Positions 1 through 8,195 of a DNA stretch of 64,000 nucleotides are shown here, one piece after another. The translations under genes and the position numbers were made by a program. Where the stretch lies: positions 1 to 64,000 of the forward strand of contig JAHBVV010000020.1 in the NCBI GenBank assembly GCA_019637335.1, read 5' to 3'. Below the pieces are notes generated by a model, which saw only the letters and a program-made list of their open reading frames with translations, did not search any database and was not told the origin of the DNA. Positions within the stretch are counted from its first letter, which is position 1. Every line of letters begins with the position of its first letter. The stretch is from Candidatus Hydrogenedentota bacterium (GTDB lineage: Bacteria > Hydrogenedentota > Hydrogenedentia > Hydrogenedentales > JAEUWI01).

Positions 1-599
1 ACCACGCTGGTCGCTTCGAGGTTGTATTCCGCAAGCAGATCGGTCACGCGCGTCAGCGGCGTGTCGGGGTAAATGCTGTAGTAGGGGGCGCGCATGATGT
101 TGCGCGCGCGCAGGGCCCGCTCCTCGCCCGTGTTCAGATCGCGCAGCAGCGCGAGCAGGGCTTCCTCGCTGTGGGCCGCGTCCACCCCCGCCCGGGTTGC
201 GGGATCGGCCATGAGGAGCGCCACTTCCGCCATGACCTTGAGCGTGGTGGAGGGATCCTCCGCGGGCGCCAGCAGCAGGCATACAATCGAAACGGGCTCG
301 CCGTCGGGCGCGCCGAAATCGAGCGCGGGCGAAAGGGTCGCCAGGCAGGCGCATGGCGCCGCAAGCCCCTCGATGCGCGCGTGGGGCAGCGCGCAGCCGT
401 GTCCTATGGCCGATGTGCGGATCTCCTCGCGCGCGCGCACGGCGGCCAGGATCGCGGCCGCGTCCAGCAGGCGCCCATTGGCGGCGGGCGCCGCGGCGGA
501 CAACAGCGTGGAGAGCGTTTCGAGAAGCCCCCACTTGTCGGGCGCCGAGATATGCACGCGCACGAGGTCCGGTGTCACGAGTTTAGGCAGGTAGATCAT
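1..599 (-). CDS. PTS EIIA type-2 domain plus CBS domain protein (3' part outside window)
   Basis: The start is ATG at 599 on the minus strand and the frame stays open to the window edge, so about 199 N-terminal residues are visible. Residues about 5-150 look like a PTS EIIA type-2 (fructose/mannitol/PtsN) domain: the phosphorylation motif HGCALPHAR carries the His that accepts phosphate from HPr in this family. From about residue 165 a CBS-type repeat begins (RNIMRAPYYSIYPDTPLTRV). EIIA plus CBS with no membrane EIIC partner in view suggests a regulatory nitrogen-PTS-like sensor rather than a sugar transporter; this is inference. A TTGACA/TAAACT promoter lies upstream at 684-713. The C-terminus is unseen. 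Confidence 0.8.
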   Translation of the reverse strand, partial: MIYLPKLVTPDLVRVHISAPDKWGLLETLSTLLSAAAPAANGRLLDAAAILAAVRAREEIRTSAIGHGCALPHARIEGLAAPCACLATLSPALDFGAPDGEPVSIVCLLLAPAEDPSTTLKVMAEVALLMADPATRAGVDAAHSEEALLALLRDLNTGEERALRARNIMRAPYYSIYPDTPLTRVTDLLAEYNLEATSV

Positions 600-660
600 G
601 GGCGGGGCGCTTTCAGGAGGTTCGCGACGGAGCGGTCTGCCGGAAGGGAAAAACAGAAAC

Positions 661-673
661 GGGTTTTAAACCC
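661..673. promoter_or_regulatory. 13-bp perfect palindrome in leader
   Basis: GGGTTT-T-AAACCC is self-complementary around a central T. It sits between the minus-strand promoter (684-713) and the EIIA-CBS start at 599, so it lies in that gene's leader. It could be an operator or a small hairpin; no regulator is identified. Confidence 0.35.
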
Positions 674-683
674 ATCCCGACAA

Positions 684-713
684 AGTTTACATCGGAATAA
701 GAATCGGTGTCAA
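684..713 (-). promoter_or_regulatory. Candidate sigma70 promoter for EIIA-CBS gene
   Basis: On the minus strand TTGACA (713-708) is followed after 18 bp by TAAACT (689-684). The -35 is perfect and the -10 matches 4 of 6. Transcription would start near 677, giving a leader of about 78 nt. The rest of the 394-bp gap 600-993 shows no gene; only a Shine-Dalgarno for the plus-strand gene at 994 is clear. Confidence 0.5.
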
Positions 714-993
714 ATTGTTGATCGGAACCGCCCGTGCATTCCGATGGCCCGCGCGGGGGCGTCAATTCGCGCCGTGGCATCCGTATTTCGGCGCGTATTG
801 TTTTCCCGTGGCGCGCGGCGGGAGGCCGATCGTGCCGTCATGCCCATTGGCGGACGCCTGCCCCGCCCCGTTGCTTCGCTTGATCCCGCGTCGCCGCCGG
901 GGTAAGGTATGCGGAGGCGCGGCGGTTTCCCCCGAAAACAACCGGGGCCGGGTCGGGGCGCGCGCCGCCGGGCACACGGGTAAGGAAGACGCC

Positions 994-2664
994 ATGCGCA
1001 TGAGTGGGCCGATATTTGTCATCAGCAGCATGCTGGTGCTTCTGTTCCTGGTGATGCATCTGGTGGGGCGGCAGGCCGCCGTGCCGCCCGAAGTGTCCGA
1101 TACCGCATTGCGCCGGGATCAGGTGCGCCAGCTGCTGAGTGGCGAGTACCACCGGGAGCCGCTCAAGAACCCGGATCTCGGTCCCGGCCGGTTGCGGTGT
1201 CTGGTGCGCGATGCGAGCGGCCAGGGGGCCTCCGGCGCCCGATTGCGGATTACCCCGATCCCGCCCGCGGCAAGTGTTTTGGTTCCACCCGCGCCCCACC
1301 CCCACTTCTGGGAGGTTTCCGCGGATGCGCGCGGGCAGGCGGCGATCGCGGGGCTGCCAGCCGGGGCCTTTCTTGTGCTTGCGACCCGCGCCGGCGATCA
1401 TGCGGTTGCGCGGGTAGACGTGGGGGAGGGGAGCGGCATTGCGGAGGCGATCCTCGTGCTCTCGCCCAACGCGCCGCGCGCCGGTACGGTGAAGGATCGC
1501 GCCGGCGCGCCTGTCGCCGGGGCCACGGTTACGCCGCTGAGCGCGCGGGACTGGGCGGGCGTGGCCGAACCCTACCGCGCGCTACAGGCCGGGACCGACG
1601 AGAACGGCGCGTTCACCCTGCCCCACCTGCCTCCGGGCGAGTGGAATCTGTTTGTGGCCGCGCCGGGCCTCGCGCCCCGTGCCGTTCGCGCGGAAGGCGC
1701 CGAGCCGATCACCGCCGTCCTCGACACGGGCGAGACCATTTTCGCGCAGCTGCTGCGCGAGGGGGACGGGCGGCCGCTGGGGAACGTCAAGGTGGCGCTT
1801 CGGGCGACCGATCCGCCCGGCGAAACGTACACCGTGCAGACGAGCGGCAGCGGGCACTTCACGGTGGATCATGTTCGTCCGGCGACGTATGCGCTGTCCC
1901 TGATATCGGATACCTACACCGCGAGCGCGTCGCTGACGGTGGCGCCCGGCCAGCGCGCGGGCCTTGTGCCGGCGACGCCGGAGTCGCGGAACATGCGCAT
2001 CGATCCGCTGACCGGAACGGCGGTTGCGACGCCGGCATCCGGGCGCGCCCCATCGGACTCCGCCGCGCGGGAAACGGCGCCAGCCCCGACGCCGGTACTG
2101 GCGTACCCGGCGGGGGCAATCCGGGGGCGCGTCCTCGACTCCACGCAGGGCGCCGGCGTGCCCGGCGTGCGCGTCCTGGCCCGGGGCGGGGACGCCGCCG
2201 GGGCGCCGCGGGAGGCGGTCACGGATCAGGGGGGGTATTACCATATTCGGGGGTTGGTCCCGGGAACGTATACGATCTGGACCGAGCGGTGGCCGGATCA
2301 GATTTTTGCGCTGGGGAGTTCGGCTGTGGCCGAAGCGAACGTGGATGGGTCCGGCACGGTCACGGGACCGGTATTCGAGGCCGCGCCGGCGGTATATGTG
2401 TCGGGGGAAGTGTTGGACGACGCGGGCAACCCCGTGGCGGATCCGAACATCGTGGTTGAGGTGGCCGGGGCGCCGGACGGCCCGTATGTTCACGCTGCGG
2501 ACGCCGGCGGGCGCTTTCACATCGGCGGGCTGCATCCGGATGATCAGATCCGGATTGTCGCGAGAAAGCTTAGCGCCAGTTCCTCGGCGTTCGGGCCGGT
2601 GTCGGTCGGGCCGTCGGGACTTCAGGCGGTCTTGTTGCGGATGGGGGCGGCGCCCTGGCGGTAG
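994..2664 (+). CDS. Membrane-anchored carboxypeptidase-regulatory-like repeat protein
   Basis: ATG at 994 has an AAGGA ribosome site 7 nt upstream; the frame is open further upstream but lacks a better start. The 556-residue product begins with one hydrophobic segment (IFVISSMLVLLFLVMHLVG, residues about 6-25) that should anchor it in the membrane with the rest outside the cytoplasm. The body holds about five repeats of the CarboxypepD_reg/Ig-like beta-sandwich type, recognisable by phrases such as G-x-V-x-D-x-x-G-x-P-V-A-G-A and TDENGAFTLPHLPPGEW, TDQGGYYHIRGLVPGTY and DAGGRFHIGGLHPDD. No catalytic residues are seen. A Pro/Ala-rich linker near residue 350 divides the repeats. The likely role is structural or adhesive; no specific function is recognised. 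It converges with the ankyrin gene, leaving 4 bp. Confidence 0.75.
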   Translation: MRMSGPIFVISSMLVLLFLVMHLVGRQAAVPPEVSDTALRRDQVRQLLSGEYHREPLKNPDLGPGRLRCLVRDASGQGASGARLRITPIPPAASVLVPPAPHPHFWEVSADARGQAAIAGLPAGAFLVLATRAGDHAVARVDVGEGSGIAEAILVLSPNAPRAGTVKDRAGAPVAGATVTPLSARDWAGVAEPYRALQAGTDENGAFTLPHLPPGEWNLFVAAPGLAPRAVRAEGAEPITAVLDTGETIFAQLLREGDGRPLGNVKVALRATDPPGETYTVQTSGSGHFTVDHVRPATYALSLISDTYTASASLTVAPGQRAGLVPATPESRNMRIDPLTGTAVATPASGRAPSDSAARETAPAPTPVLAYPAGAIRGRVLDSTQGAGVPGVRVLARGGDAAGAPREAVTDQGGYYHIRGLVPGTYTIWTERWPDQIFALGSSAVAEANVDGSGTVTGPVFEAAPAVYVSGEVLDDAGNPVADPNIVVEVAGAPDGPYVHAADAGGRFHIGGLHPDDQIRIVARKLSASSSAFGPVSVGPSGLQAVLLRMGAAPWR

Positions 2665-2668
2665 CGGA

Positions 2669-3196
2669 TCAGCAGACGCCGCCGCGGGCGGCCATGATCT
2701 CCACGAGGTCGTCGTATCCCATGAGCAGCGCGATCGCCATGGGCGTGAGCTTGCCGGTGTACCTTTCGCGCGCGTTGATGTCGGCGCCGTGCTCGAGCAG
2801 GAGTTCGGCGATGTCCGCCCGCCCATTCAAGGCGCTCCAGTGGAGCGGGGTGAGGCCCTCCTCCGAAATCGCATTGACCTGGGCGCCCGAACCGATCAAG
2901 GCTTTGGCGCGTGCGACATCCCCCTCGCGCGTCGCTTCCTGGAGCAGCAGGTCGATCTCGGAAACCGGCGCGCGCGGCGTCGGTTTGTCCGATACCAGCC
3001 GGCGCACCGTGTGGCTCATACCCCAATAGGCCTCGCCATCCACGGGGGGCGACGAGGACCGGAGAACTTCCTTGTCCTGCCGGGCCCGTTCCTGGCTGAG
3101 CAGCATTTCGGCCAACACGGTGTATCCGCTCTTGCGCGCGCGTGTGGCCGGCGTCTCGCCGGATTGGTCCATGGTATAGATCCACGGGTTTTCCAT
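2669..3196 (-). CDS. Ankyrin-repeat protein
   Basis: The 175-residue product starts with ATG at 3196. Residues about 80-170 hold ankyrin repeats: DLLLQEATREGDVARAKALI, then TPLHWSALNGRADIAELLLE followed by HGADINARE, then a last repeat ending TPMAIALLMGYDDLVEIMAA. The N-terminal half contains TPATRARKSGYTVLAEMLL, which looks like a degenerate repeat. There is no signal peptide or membrane segment, so a cytoplasmic protein-protein interaction role is likely. The gene stands alone, converging with the upstream beta-sandwich gene. The partner is not evident. Confidence 0.8.
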   Translation of the reverse strand: MENPWIYTMDQSGETPATRARKSGYTVLAEMLLSQERARQDKEVLRSSSPPVDGEAYWGMSHTVRRLVSDKPTPRAPVSEIDLLLQEATREGDVARAKALIGSGAQVNAISEEGLTPLHWSALNGRADIAELLLEHGADINARERYTGKLTPMAIALLMGYDDLVEIMAARGGVC

Positions 3197-3718
3197 GCCG
3201 TGCCTGCTCCTGTACGGTCGAATCGATGGTAGCCTGTGGGGCGATTGGTGGGTTGTCGCTCCGTCATACTGTAAGCAATAACCGTACCAATCCGCGCTGC
3301 CCCAGGCGGTTGGTGGCGTGTCTTGCTAAGTGCTTTGTTTTTAATTGGTTATGGAATCGACAAGAATTCCGCGGTTTCGCGGGCCTGCCGGAAATCTGTC
3401 AAAATTGCGGTTGCCCGTCGAAAGAATTTGTTTTGTGTGAGTAGCTTTTATCGGACTGCCCGTTCCGCGGCTGCGCGTGATTGTAGAGTATGCGCTCCGT
3501 TGCGTCAACGTCGCGGCGCGCGGGATCGGGCCACGCAATCATGGTCAGCTGTTCAAGGAGTTTTATTCGGGGGTGGCCCCCGGCGCGTGTCAATGATTTA
3601 TTCGAGTTTGTTGGCGCCATGCGCTATACTGCCCTAATCGGAAGGCGCGCACGGCGCAGCCGGTGGAGGGCAATCCGCCGGTGTCCGCAGGGTGTTGGTA
3701 AGGACAGGAGTCTGGAAG
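3197..3718. other. Intergenic region, AT-richer than surroundings
   Basis: About 520 bp between divergent genes. The segment 3270-3480 is visibly AT-richer than its flanks and no coding frame in it looks real. TATACT at 3625-3630 is a possible -10 for the HDOD gene but no good -35 is placed. A clear AGGAG (3706-3710) decides the downstream start. Confidence 0.5.
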
Positions 3719-5038
3719 ATGGCAATGAAGAAGCGGGTCGGAAAGCTGTTGCTGAAAGCCGGTCTGATTTCGCAGGGGCAGTTTGACGCGGCGGTGCAGA
3801 TTCAGGAGGAGACCGGCGCGGAACTCATCGACATCCTGTTTTCGCTCGGCGCGGTGGAGCCAAACGCCTTCATGGACTTTCTGATGAACTATCCCGGCGT
3901 GTTGCCGTCGGACCTGAAGGAATTGGAAATCGACGGGGACCTGCTCGGCAAGGTGCCGGGGGACGTGGCGCGCACGTACCGCGCGGTGCCCGTGGACCTG
4001 TACCGGGACGTGCTCACGATCGCCGCGTGTGCGCCGATCTCCGCCGATGGCGAAAAGCAGCTTGAGCAGGTAACCGGGCACAAGGTCAAGGTGCTGTTGT
4101 GTGATCCCGTTGACGTCGAAGGCGTGCTCAACCGCTACTATCCCGGAAACGGGAGCGGCGCCCAGCCCGCGTCGGATCGGGTTTCGGGCCTGTCGCAGCC
4201 CATCAAGCTGGCGCACATGGCCCACCTGGTCCGCCAGATTCAAACGTTGCCGGCGCTTCCGGAAACGGTCCACCGCGTCCGCGAGGCGATGCTCACGCCC
4301 GACAGCTCGATTTCCAGCGTGACGGATATCATCACCCTGGACCCGCCCGTGGCCGCCAAAGTGCTCAGCGTGGCGAACTCCGCCGCCTACGGCTTCACGC
4401 ACAAGATCACCGACCTGACCCTGGCCGTGTCGCTGATGGGCCTGAAGGAAACCTACGCGGTTGTGCTTTCGGCCGCCGTGGTCGAGCTCGTGAACCAGAT
4501 GGAAGAGTTCGACTACCGCACCTTCTGGCTGGAATCGGTCTGTTCGGCGTGCGCCGCGCGGATCGTGGCCAAGGTCAGCGGGCGGCGCCAGCTCCCGGGC
4601 GTATTCACCGCCGGCCTGCTGCACGATATAGGCCGCGCGGCGCTCTGGGAGGTCGCCCCGGAGAAGTGCAAGCGGATCGAGAACACCGTCGCCGGCCGCG
4701 CGCTGCTGGCGGCCGAACGCGAGATGGTGGGCCTTACCCACGTGGAAGCGGGGTTCGAACTGGCCCGCCACTGGGACCTGCCCGAGGAAATTGCTCAGGC
4801 CATCCGGTTTCACCACGAGCCGGAACTTGCGCCCTCGGCCCGGGAGCACGTGGCGATCGTGGCCCTGGCCGACGCCATGGTTCAGGCGTCGGGCACGCAT
4901 CTGGAAGACAACCCCACCCTGTTCGACGAGTACAAGCCGTGCCTCGAGATCCTGGGGCTCGACCTGGAGAGCGCTGAGGCCATGCTCGACGAGTATCTGA
5001 CCCGCCACGAGGCGGCGGTGCAGGATACCTTTGGCTGA
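3719..5038 (+). CDS. HDOD domain protein with GspE/MshEN-type N-terminus
   Basis: ATG at 3719 is preceded by AGGAG with 8-nt spacing; a GTG further upstream at 3692 lacks a ribosome site. The 439-residue product has two parts. Residues about 1-150 resemble the N-terminal domain of type II secretion/MSHA ATPases (KKRVGKLLLKAGLISQGQFD ... YRAVPVDLYRDVLTIAACAP), a fold that binds c-di-GMP in some MshE proteins. Residues about 170-400 are an HDOD domain (QTLPALPETVHRVRE, VANSAAYGF, GLLHDIGRAALW, IRFHHEP). HDOD proteins are non-catalytic HD relatives used in signalling and motility control. Here the HD pair is retained in LLHDIG. The stop overlaps the TTG start of comF, so the two are probably co-expressed. 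The signal sensed is unknown. Confidence 0.85.
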   Translation: MAMKKRVGKLLLKAGLISQGQFDAAVQIQEETGAELIDILFSLGAVEPNAFMDFLMNYPGVLPSDLKELEIDGDLLGKVPGDVARTYRAVPVDLYRDVLTIAACAPISADGEKQLEQVTGHKVKVLLCDPVDVEGVLNRYYPGNGSGAQPASDRVSGLSQPIKLAHMAHLVRQIQTLPALPETVHRVREAMLTPDSSISSVTDIITLDPPVAAKVLSVANSAAYGFTHKITDLTLAVSLMGLKETYAVVLSAAVVELVNQMEEFDYRTFWLESVCSACAARIVAKVSGRRQLPGVFTAGLLHDIGRAALWEVAPEKCKRIENTVAGRALLAAEREMVGLTHVEAGFELARHWDLPEEIAQAIRFHHEPELAPSAREHVAIVALADAMVQASGTHLEDNPTLFDEYKPCLEILGLDLESAEAMLDEYLTRHEAAVQDTFG

Positions 5039-5810
5039 GGCGCGTGCGGCTCGCGTCCGGGGCGCGCTGGGCCCGTGGTGGCTTGCCTTCAAGAACCTCT
5101 GCTTCCCGATCTTCTGCCAGGCGTGCCGCGTGCGTCTGCTGACGGAGGAGAACGGCTATTACTGCCCCACGTGCTGGGAGCTTGCCCGCCGCGTCGAAGC
5201 GCCCTTCTGCACCCGTTGCGGGCGCCCGCACGAGGCCATGGTGGGCCTCGGCCAGCGAAGGAATTTCCCCTGCGCCCGCTGCCGGGAGCGGCCTCCCGAG
5301 GGGGTGGGCCGGATCTACGGGGCGGTGGTTTACGAAGGCGTCGCGGCGGAGGCCATCAAGCACTTCAAGTTCCACGGGAAGCACCGCCTCGCGCGCCCGC
5401 TCGGCCTCTGGCTGCAACAATTCGCCGCCGAATACATCGACACCGGCGCCTACGACCTGCTCGTGCCCGTGCCCCTGCACCGCGTGCGGCTGCGCGAGCG
5501 CGGCTTTAACCAGTCCGCGCTCCTCGCCGAATTCGCGCTGCCCGCATTCCCCGGCGCGCGGCTGTGTGAGGATCTGAAGCGGATCCGACCGACCCGGACC
5601 CAGAGCACCCTTACCGGAAAGGAGCGCCGGGACAACGTGCGCGGCGCCTTCGCCGTGGAGGGGGAGGGGATGTCGGGCCGTTCCATACTGCTTATTGACG
5701 ATGTTGTCACGTCGGGCGGCACGGTTCAGGAATGCGGAAAAGCGGTGCGCCGCGCGGGCGCGATTCGCGCCGACGTGCTGGCGGTGGCCCTGGCGCGGCG
5801 GTGGCGCTGA
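5031..5810 (+). CDS. comF: ComF family phosphoribosyltransferase-like protein
   Basis: A TTG start at 5031 overlaps the stop of the HDOD gene by 8 bp; no in-frame ATG lies early enough to keep the zinc-binding region. The 259-residue product has the ComF layout: N-terminal Cys pairs (CQAC, CPTC, CTRC, CARC) for zinc, the YEGVAAEAIKHFKFHGKHRL segment, then the phosphoribosyltransferase core with VPVPLHRVRLRERGFNQS and the PRPP loop ILLIDDVVTSGGT near residue 220. In naturally competent bacteria ComF takes part in handling incoming single-stranded DNA; in others its role is less clear. A GC hairpin follows at 5822. Confidence 0.9.
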   Translation: MAEARAARVRGALGPWWLAFKNLCFPIFCQACRVRLLTEENGYYCPTCWELARRVEAPFCTRCGRPHEAMVGLGQRRNFPCARCRERPPEGVGRIYGAVVYEGVAAEAIKHFKFHGKHRLARPLGLWLQQFAAEYIDTGAYDLLVPVPLHRVRLRERGFNQSALLAEFALPAFPGARLCEDLKRIRPTRTQSTLTGKERRDNVRGAFAVEGEGMSGRSILLIDDVVTSGGTVQECGKAVRRAGAIRADVLAVALARRWR

Positions 5811-5821
5811 GGGCGGGCGCG

Positions 5822-5843
5822 GGCTCCCCCGCCCGGGGGAGCC
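5822..5843. terminator. GC hairpin between convergent genes
   Basis: A perfect 9-bp stem GGCTCCCCC/GGGGGAGCC with a GCCC loop lies 11 bp after the comF stop and 25 bp after the end of the minus-strand gene at 5869. It has no U tract on either strand, so it is a candidate bidirectional stop or mRNA-end stabiliser. Confidence 0.5.
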
Positions 5844-5868
5844 TCAAATACCCGGCGCGATCCGCGGA

Positions 5869-6063
5869 TCAGCGAACATCCGCCGTGAACTGCATGAACA
5901 AGGCGTTCAGTCCGCGAATCTGCTTCAGGCGGATTTGCGTGAGGCGCGCGCGCCGGAGTTTGTCCAACGCGTCCATCTGATCGCGGGCAACGACGGTTCC
6001 CCGCTCGTAGTGGTCCTCTCTTTCCTTGCCCAGGGCAAGTGCGCTGTACTTGAAGACGGCCAC
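5869..6063 (-). CDS. Small protein resembling GspF/PilC N-terminal domain
   Basis: GTG at 6063 is preceded by TGGGAGGA (6078-6071) with 7-nt spacing, which sets the start. The 64-residue product reads AVFKYSALALGKEREDHYER, then GTVVARDQMDALDKLRRARL, then TQIRLKQI. It matches the opening of type II secretion/type IV pilus F proteins (FxYxAxxxxGxxxxGxxxAxxxxxAxxxLRxxxLTxxxL). The rest of GspF, with its membrane helices, is absent and the frame simply ends. It may be a stand-alone regulatory or adaptor domain, or a remnant. A consensus promoter 130 bp upstream suggests it is expressed. The family assignment rests on pattern alone. Confidence 0.55.
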   Translation of the reverse strand: MAVFKYSALALGKEREDHYERGTVVARDQMDALDKLRRARLTQIRLKQIRGLNALFMQFTADVR

Positions 6064-6191
6064 AATCAATTCCTCCCAAGTGTGGAATACGCGAACAACG
6101 GATTGAAATAAGGGCACTATGAATGGCGCGTATTGCCACAGGAGCCGAATGGGGCCAACCCGCTCCCACCGCGAGCGGGCATTGGTTTCAA

Positions 6192-6220
6192 AGTATAGGA
6201 TAGAATGCACGAAGTGTCAA
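6192..6220 (-). promoter_or_regulatory. Strong sigma70 promoter, minus strand
   Basis: TTGACA (6220-6215), 17-bp spacer, TATACT (6197-6192). It would start transcription near 6185 and serve the 64-residue GspF-N-like gene at 6063 after a leader of about 120 nt. Confidence 0.75.
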
Positions 6221-6464
6221 CTGTAAAAAGTCCGAAATCATGCGGCGGACCGCTGGAACAGGGGGTCGAGGACGAGTCTCGGTTGAGCGAGTGCGCCGAG
6301 GTGCGGGGGCGCGGCCGGCCGGGGCTTGATCCCGGGGAGGCGGGCGCGATATAACCCATGTCGGGCGTCGGGGCCCATCGTGCTCAAATAATTTGTGCTG
6401 GCGCGACAGGATGCCCGTTTGAACCGCAAGATCCTCTGGCTGCCCGCGAAAAGGAACCCATACG

Positions 6465-8084
6465 ATGCCGCATTGCTTTCCTGGCCCGCCCATAACTCGC
6501 TGGATTCTGCCCGCGCTCCTGGCGCTGTGCGCATGCCTGCCCTCGGGCGCACAGGAAAACGGCGCCGCGCCGGTGCGTGTCGACTTGCAGCAACAGATTG
6601 ACGAGTATTTCGGCCTGATGGTCGACCGGGTCTTCGCGCCGGTGCTCTTCTTTGACATCCTGGAGCTTCCGTGGCGCATCCACCGCGTGCTCACATGGAG
6701 CGACGTCCCGCGATACGGCTACATGGAGGCGGGGAGCGTCCCGCTCATCATCGTCGTGCTGGTGCTCGGGGGCATCTTCTTCAGCACGCGCTACCGGTAC
6801 ATCAATGTGCGCCTATTTCGCCACGCGATTGACGTGGTGCGCGGGCGCTACGACGATCCGGACGATCCCGGCGAGATTACGCACTTCAAGGCGCTTACCT
6901 CGGCCCTGGCGGCCACGGTGGGGCTCGGGAATATCGCCGGCGTGGCGGTGGCGATCAGTTTTGGCGGGCCGGGCGCGATCTTCTGGATGTGGCTGACGGC
7001 GTTTTTCGGGATGAGCATGAAGTTCTCGTCGTGCACGCTCGCGCAGGTGTACCGCGAGGTGGACGCCGACGGCCATGTCATGGGCGGGCCCATGGTCTAT
7101 CTGAAGAAGGGCCTGAAGGACTACTGGCCGCAGATGGCGTGGCTGGGCGCGATTTTCAGCCCCGTCTTCGCGGTTCTGACGATCATGGCGTCTTTTGGCG
7201 GTGGGAACATGTTCCAGTCCAACCAGACCTACGCCGTGGCCGAGATGATCTTCGGCCTGGAAGCCTACCCCATCTTCGAGCCCCTTTTCGGGATTGGCAT
7301 CGCCACGCTTGTGGGCATGGTGATCATCGGCGGGATCAAGCGGATCGGCGATGTGACGTCCAAACTCGTGCCGGCGATGTGCATCGGGTACATGGCCATT
7401 TGCCTCTACATCGTCCTGGCCAACTACACCCTGGTACCGGCCATGCTCGGCGATATCGTCGTGCAGGCCTTCTCGCCCGAGGCGGCCTTTGGCGGCTTTC
7501 TGGGCGTGCTCATCCAGGGGATGAAGCGGGCGGCCTTCTCCAACGAGGCGGGCCTCGGCTCCGCCGCCATCGCGCACGCGGCGGCGAAGACCCGGGAGCC
7601 GGTTCGCGAAGGGCTTGTGGCGATGCTCGGTCCGTTTATCGACACGATCATGGTCTGCACGATGACGGCGCTCGCCATCTTAATTACCGGCGCGCACGAA
7701 CGGGCGGCGGACAAGAACGCGGGCGTGACTATCACGGTGGACGCGTTCGGCACGATTTCGCCCTATTTCACGTGGTTTCTGGCGCTGGCCGTGTTCGTTT
7801 TCGCCTATTCCACGCTGATTTCGTGGTCCTACTACGGCGAGCGGGCCACCGAGTACCTCTTCGGGAAGAAGGGCATCGGGCCGTACCGCATCGCCTATGT
7901 GCTGGTGGCCATCCTGGGCCCCATGCTGAGCCTGACCAACGTGGTGAACTTCGCGGACATGATGCTTTTGTCGATGGCCTTCCCGAACATCATCGGTATG
8001 GTCTTCCTGTCCGGCAAGGTCCGGCAGCTCAAGCGGGATTACATCGCGCGCTTGAAATCGGGCGAAATTCAGCCGCGCTGGTGA
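6465..8084 (+). CDS. Sodium:alanine/glycine symporter (AGCS family)
   Basis: ATG at 6465 has AAGGAA 8 nt upstream. The 539-residue product carries a hydrophobic N-terminal segment with signal-like character, then about ten membrane segments. AGCS hallmarks are visible: ALTSALAATVGLGNIAGVAV, GGPGAIFWMWLTAFFGMSMK, GGPMVYLKKGLKDYW, GMKRAAFSNEAGLGSAAIAH and SWSYYGERATEYLFG. This family couples Na+ entry to uptake of alanine, glycine or related small amino acids. The length is somewhat above the family norm because of the N-terminal extension before the first conserved helix. It is followed after 111 bp by a dehydrogenase gene, which may or may not be functionally linked. Exact substrate cannot be read. 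Confidence 0.9.
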   Translation: MPHCFPGPPITRWILPALLALCACLPSGAQENGAAPVRVDLQQQIDEYFGLMVDRVFAPVLFFDILELPWRIHRVLTWSDVPRYGYMEAGSVPLIIVVLVLGGIFFSTRYRYINVRLFRHAIDVVRGRYDDPDDPGEITHFKALTSALAATVGLGNIAGVAVAISFGGPGAIFWMWLTAFFGMSMKFSSCTLAQVYREVDADGHVMGGPMVYLKKGLKDYWPQMAWLGAIFSPVFAVLTIMASFGGGNMFQSNQTYAVAEMIFGLEAYPIFEPLFGIGIATLVGMVIIGGIKRIGDVTSKLVPAMCIGYMAICLYIVLANYTLVPAMLGDIVVQAFSPEAAFGGFLGVLIQGMKRAAFSNEAGLGSAAIAHAAAKTREPVREGLVAMLGPFIDTIMVCTMTALAILITGAHERAADKNAGVTITVDAFGTISPYFTWFLALAVFVFAYSTLISWSYYGERATEYLFGKKGIGPYRIAYVLVAILGPMLSLTNVVNFADMMLLSMAFPNIIGMVFLSGKVRQLKRDYIARLKSGEIQPRW

Positions 8085-8195
8085 CATCCGGCGGGCGCCG
8101 TGTAGTACAATGGGAGGCTGGCGGGCAGGGCCTGGCCCGTAATTCCGGACCGGCCGCCGGCGTACCCATGTCACAACCACGATCCGAAGGCGCCC

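Noticed and set aside
6211-6464. Riboswitch upstream of the amino-acid symporter
   Set aside because: I looked for a glycine-riboswitch-like core before the AGCS gene and found no convincing structure.
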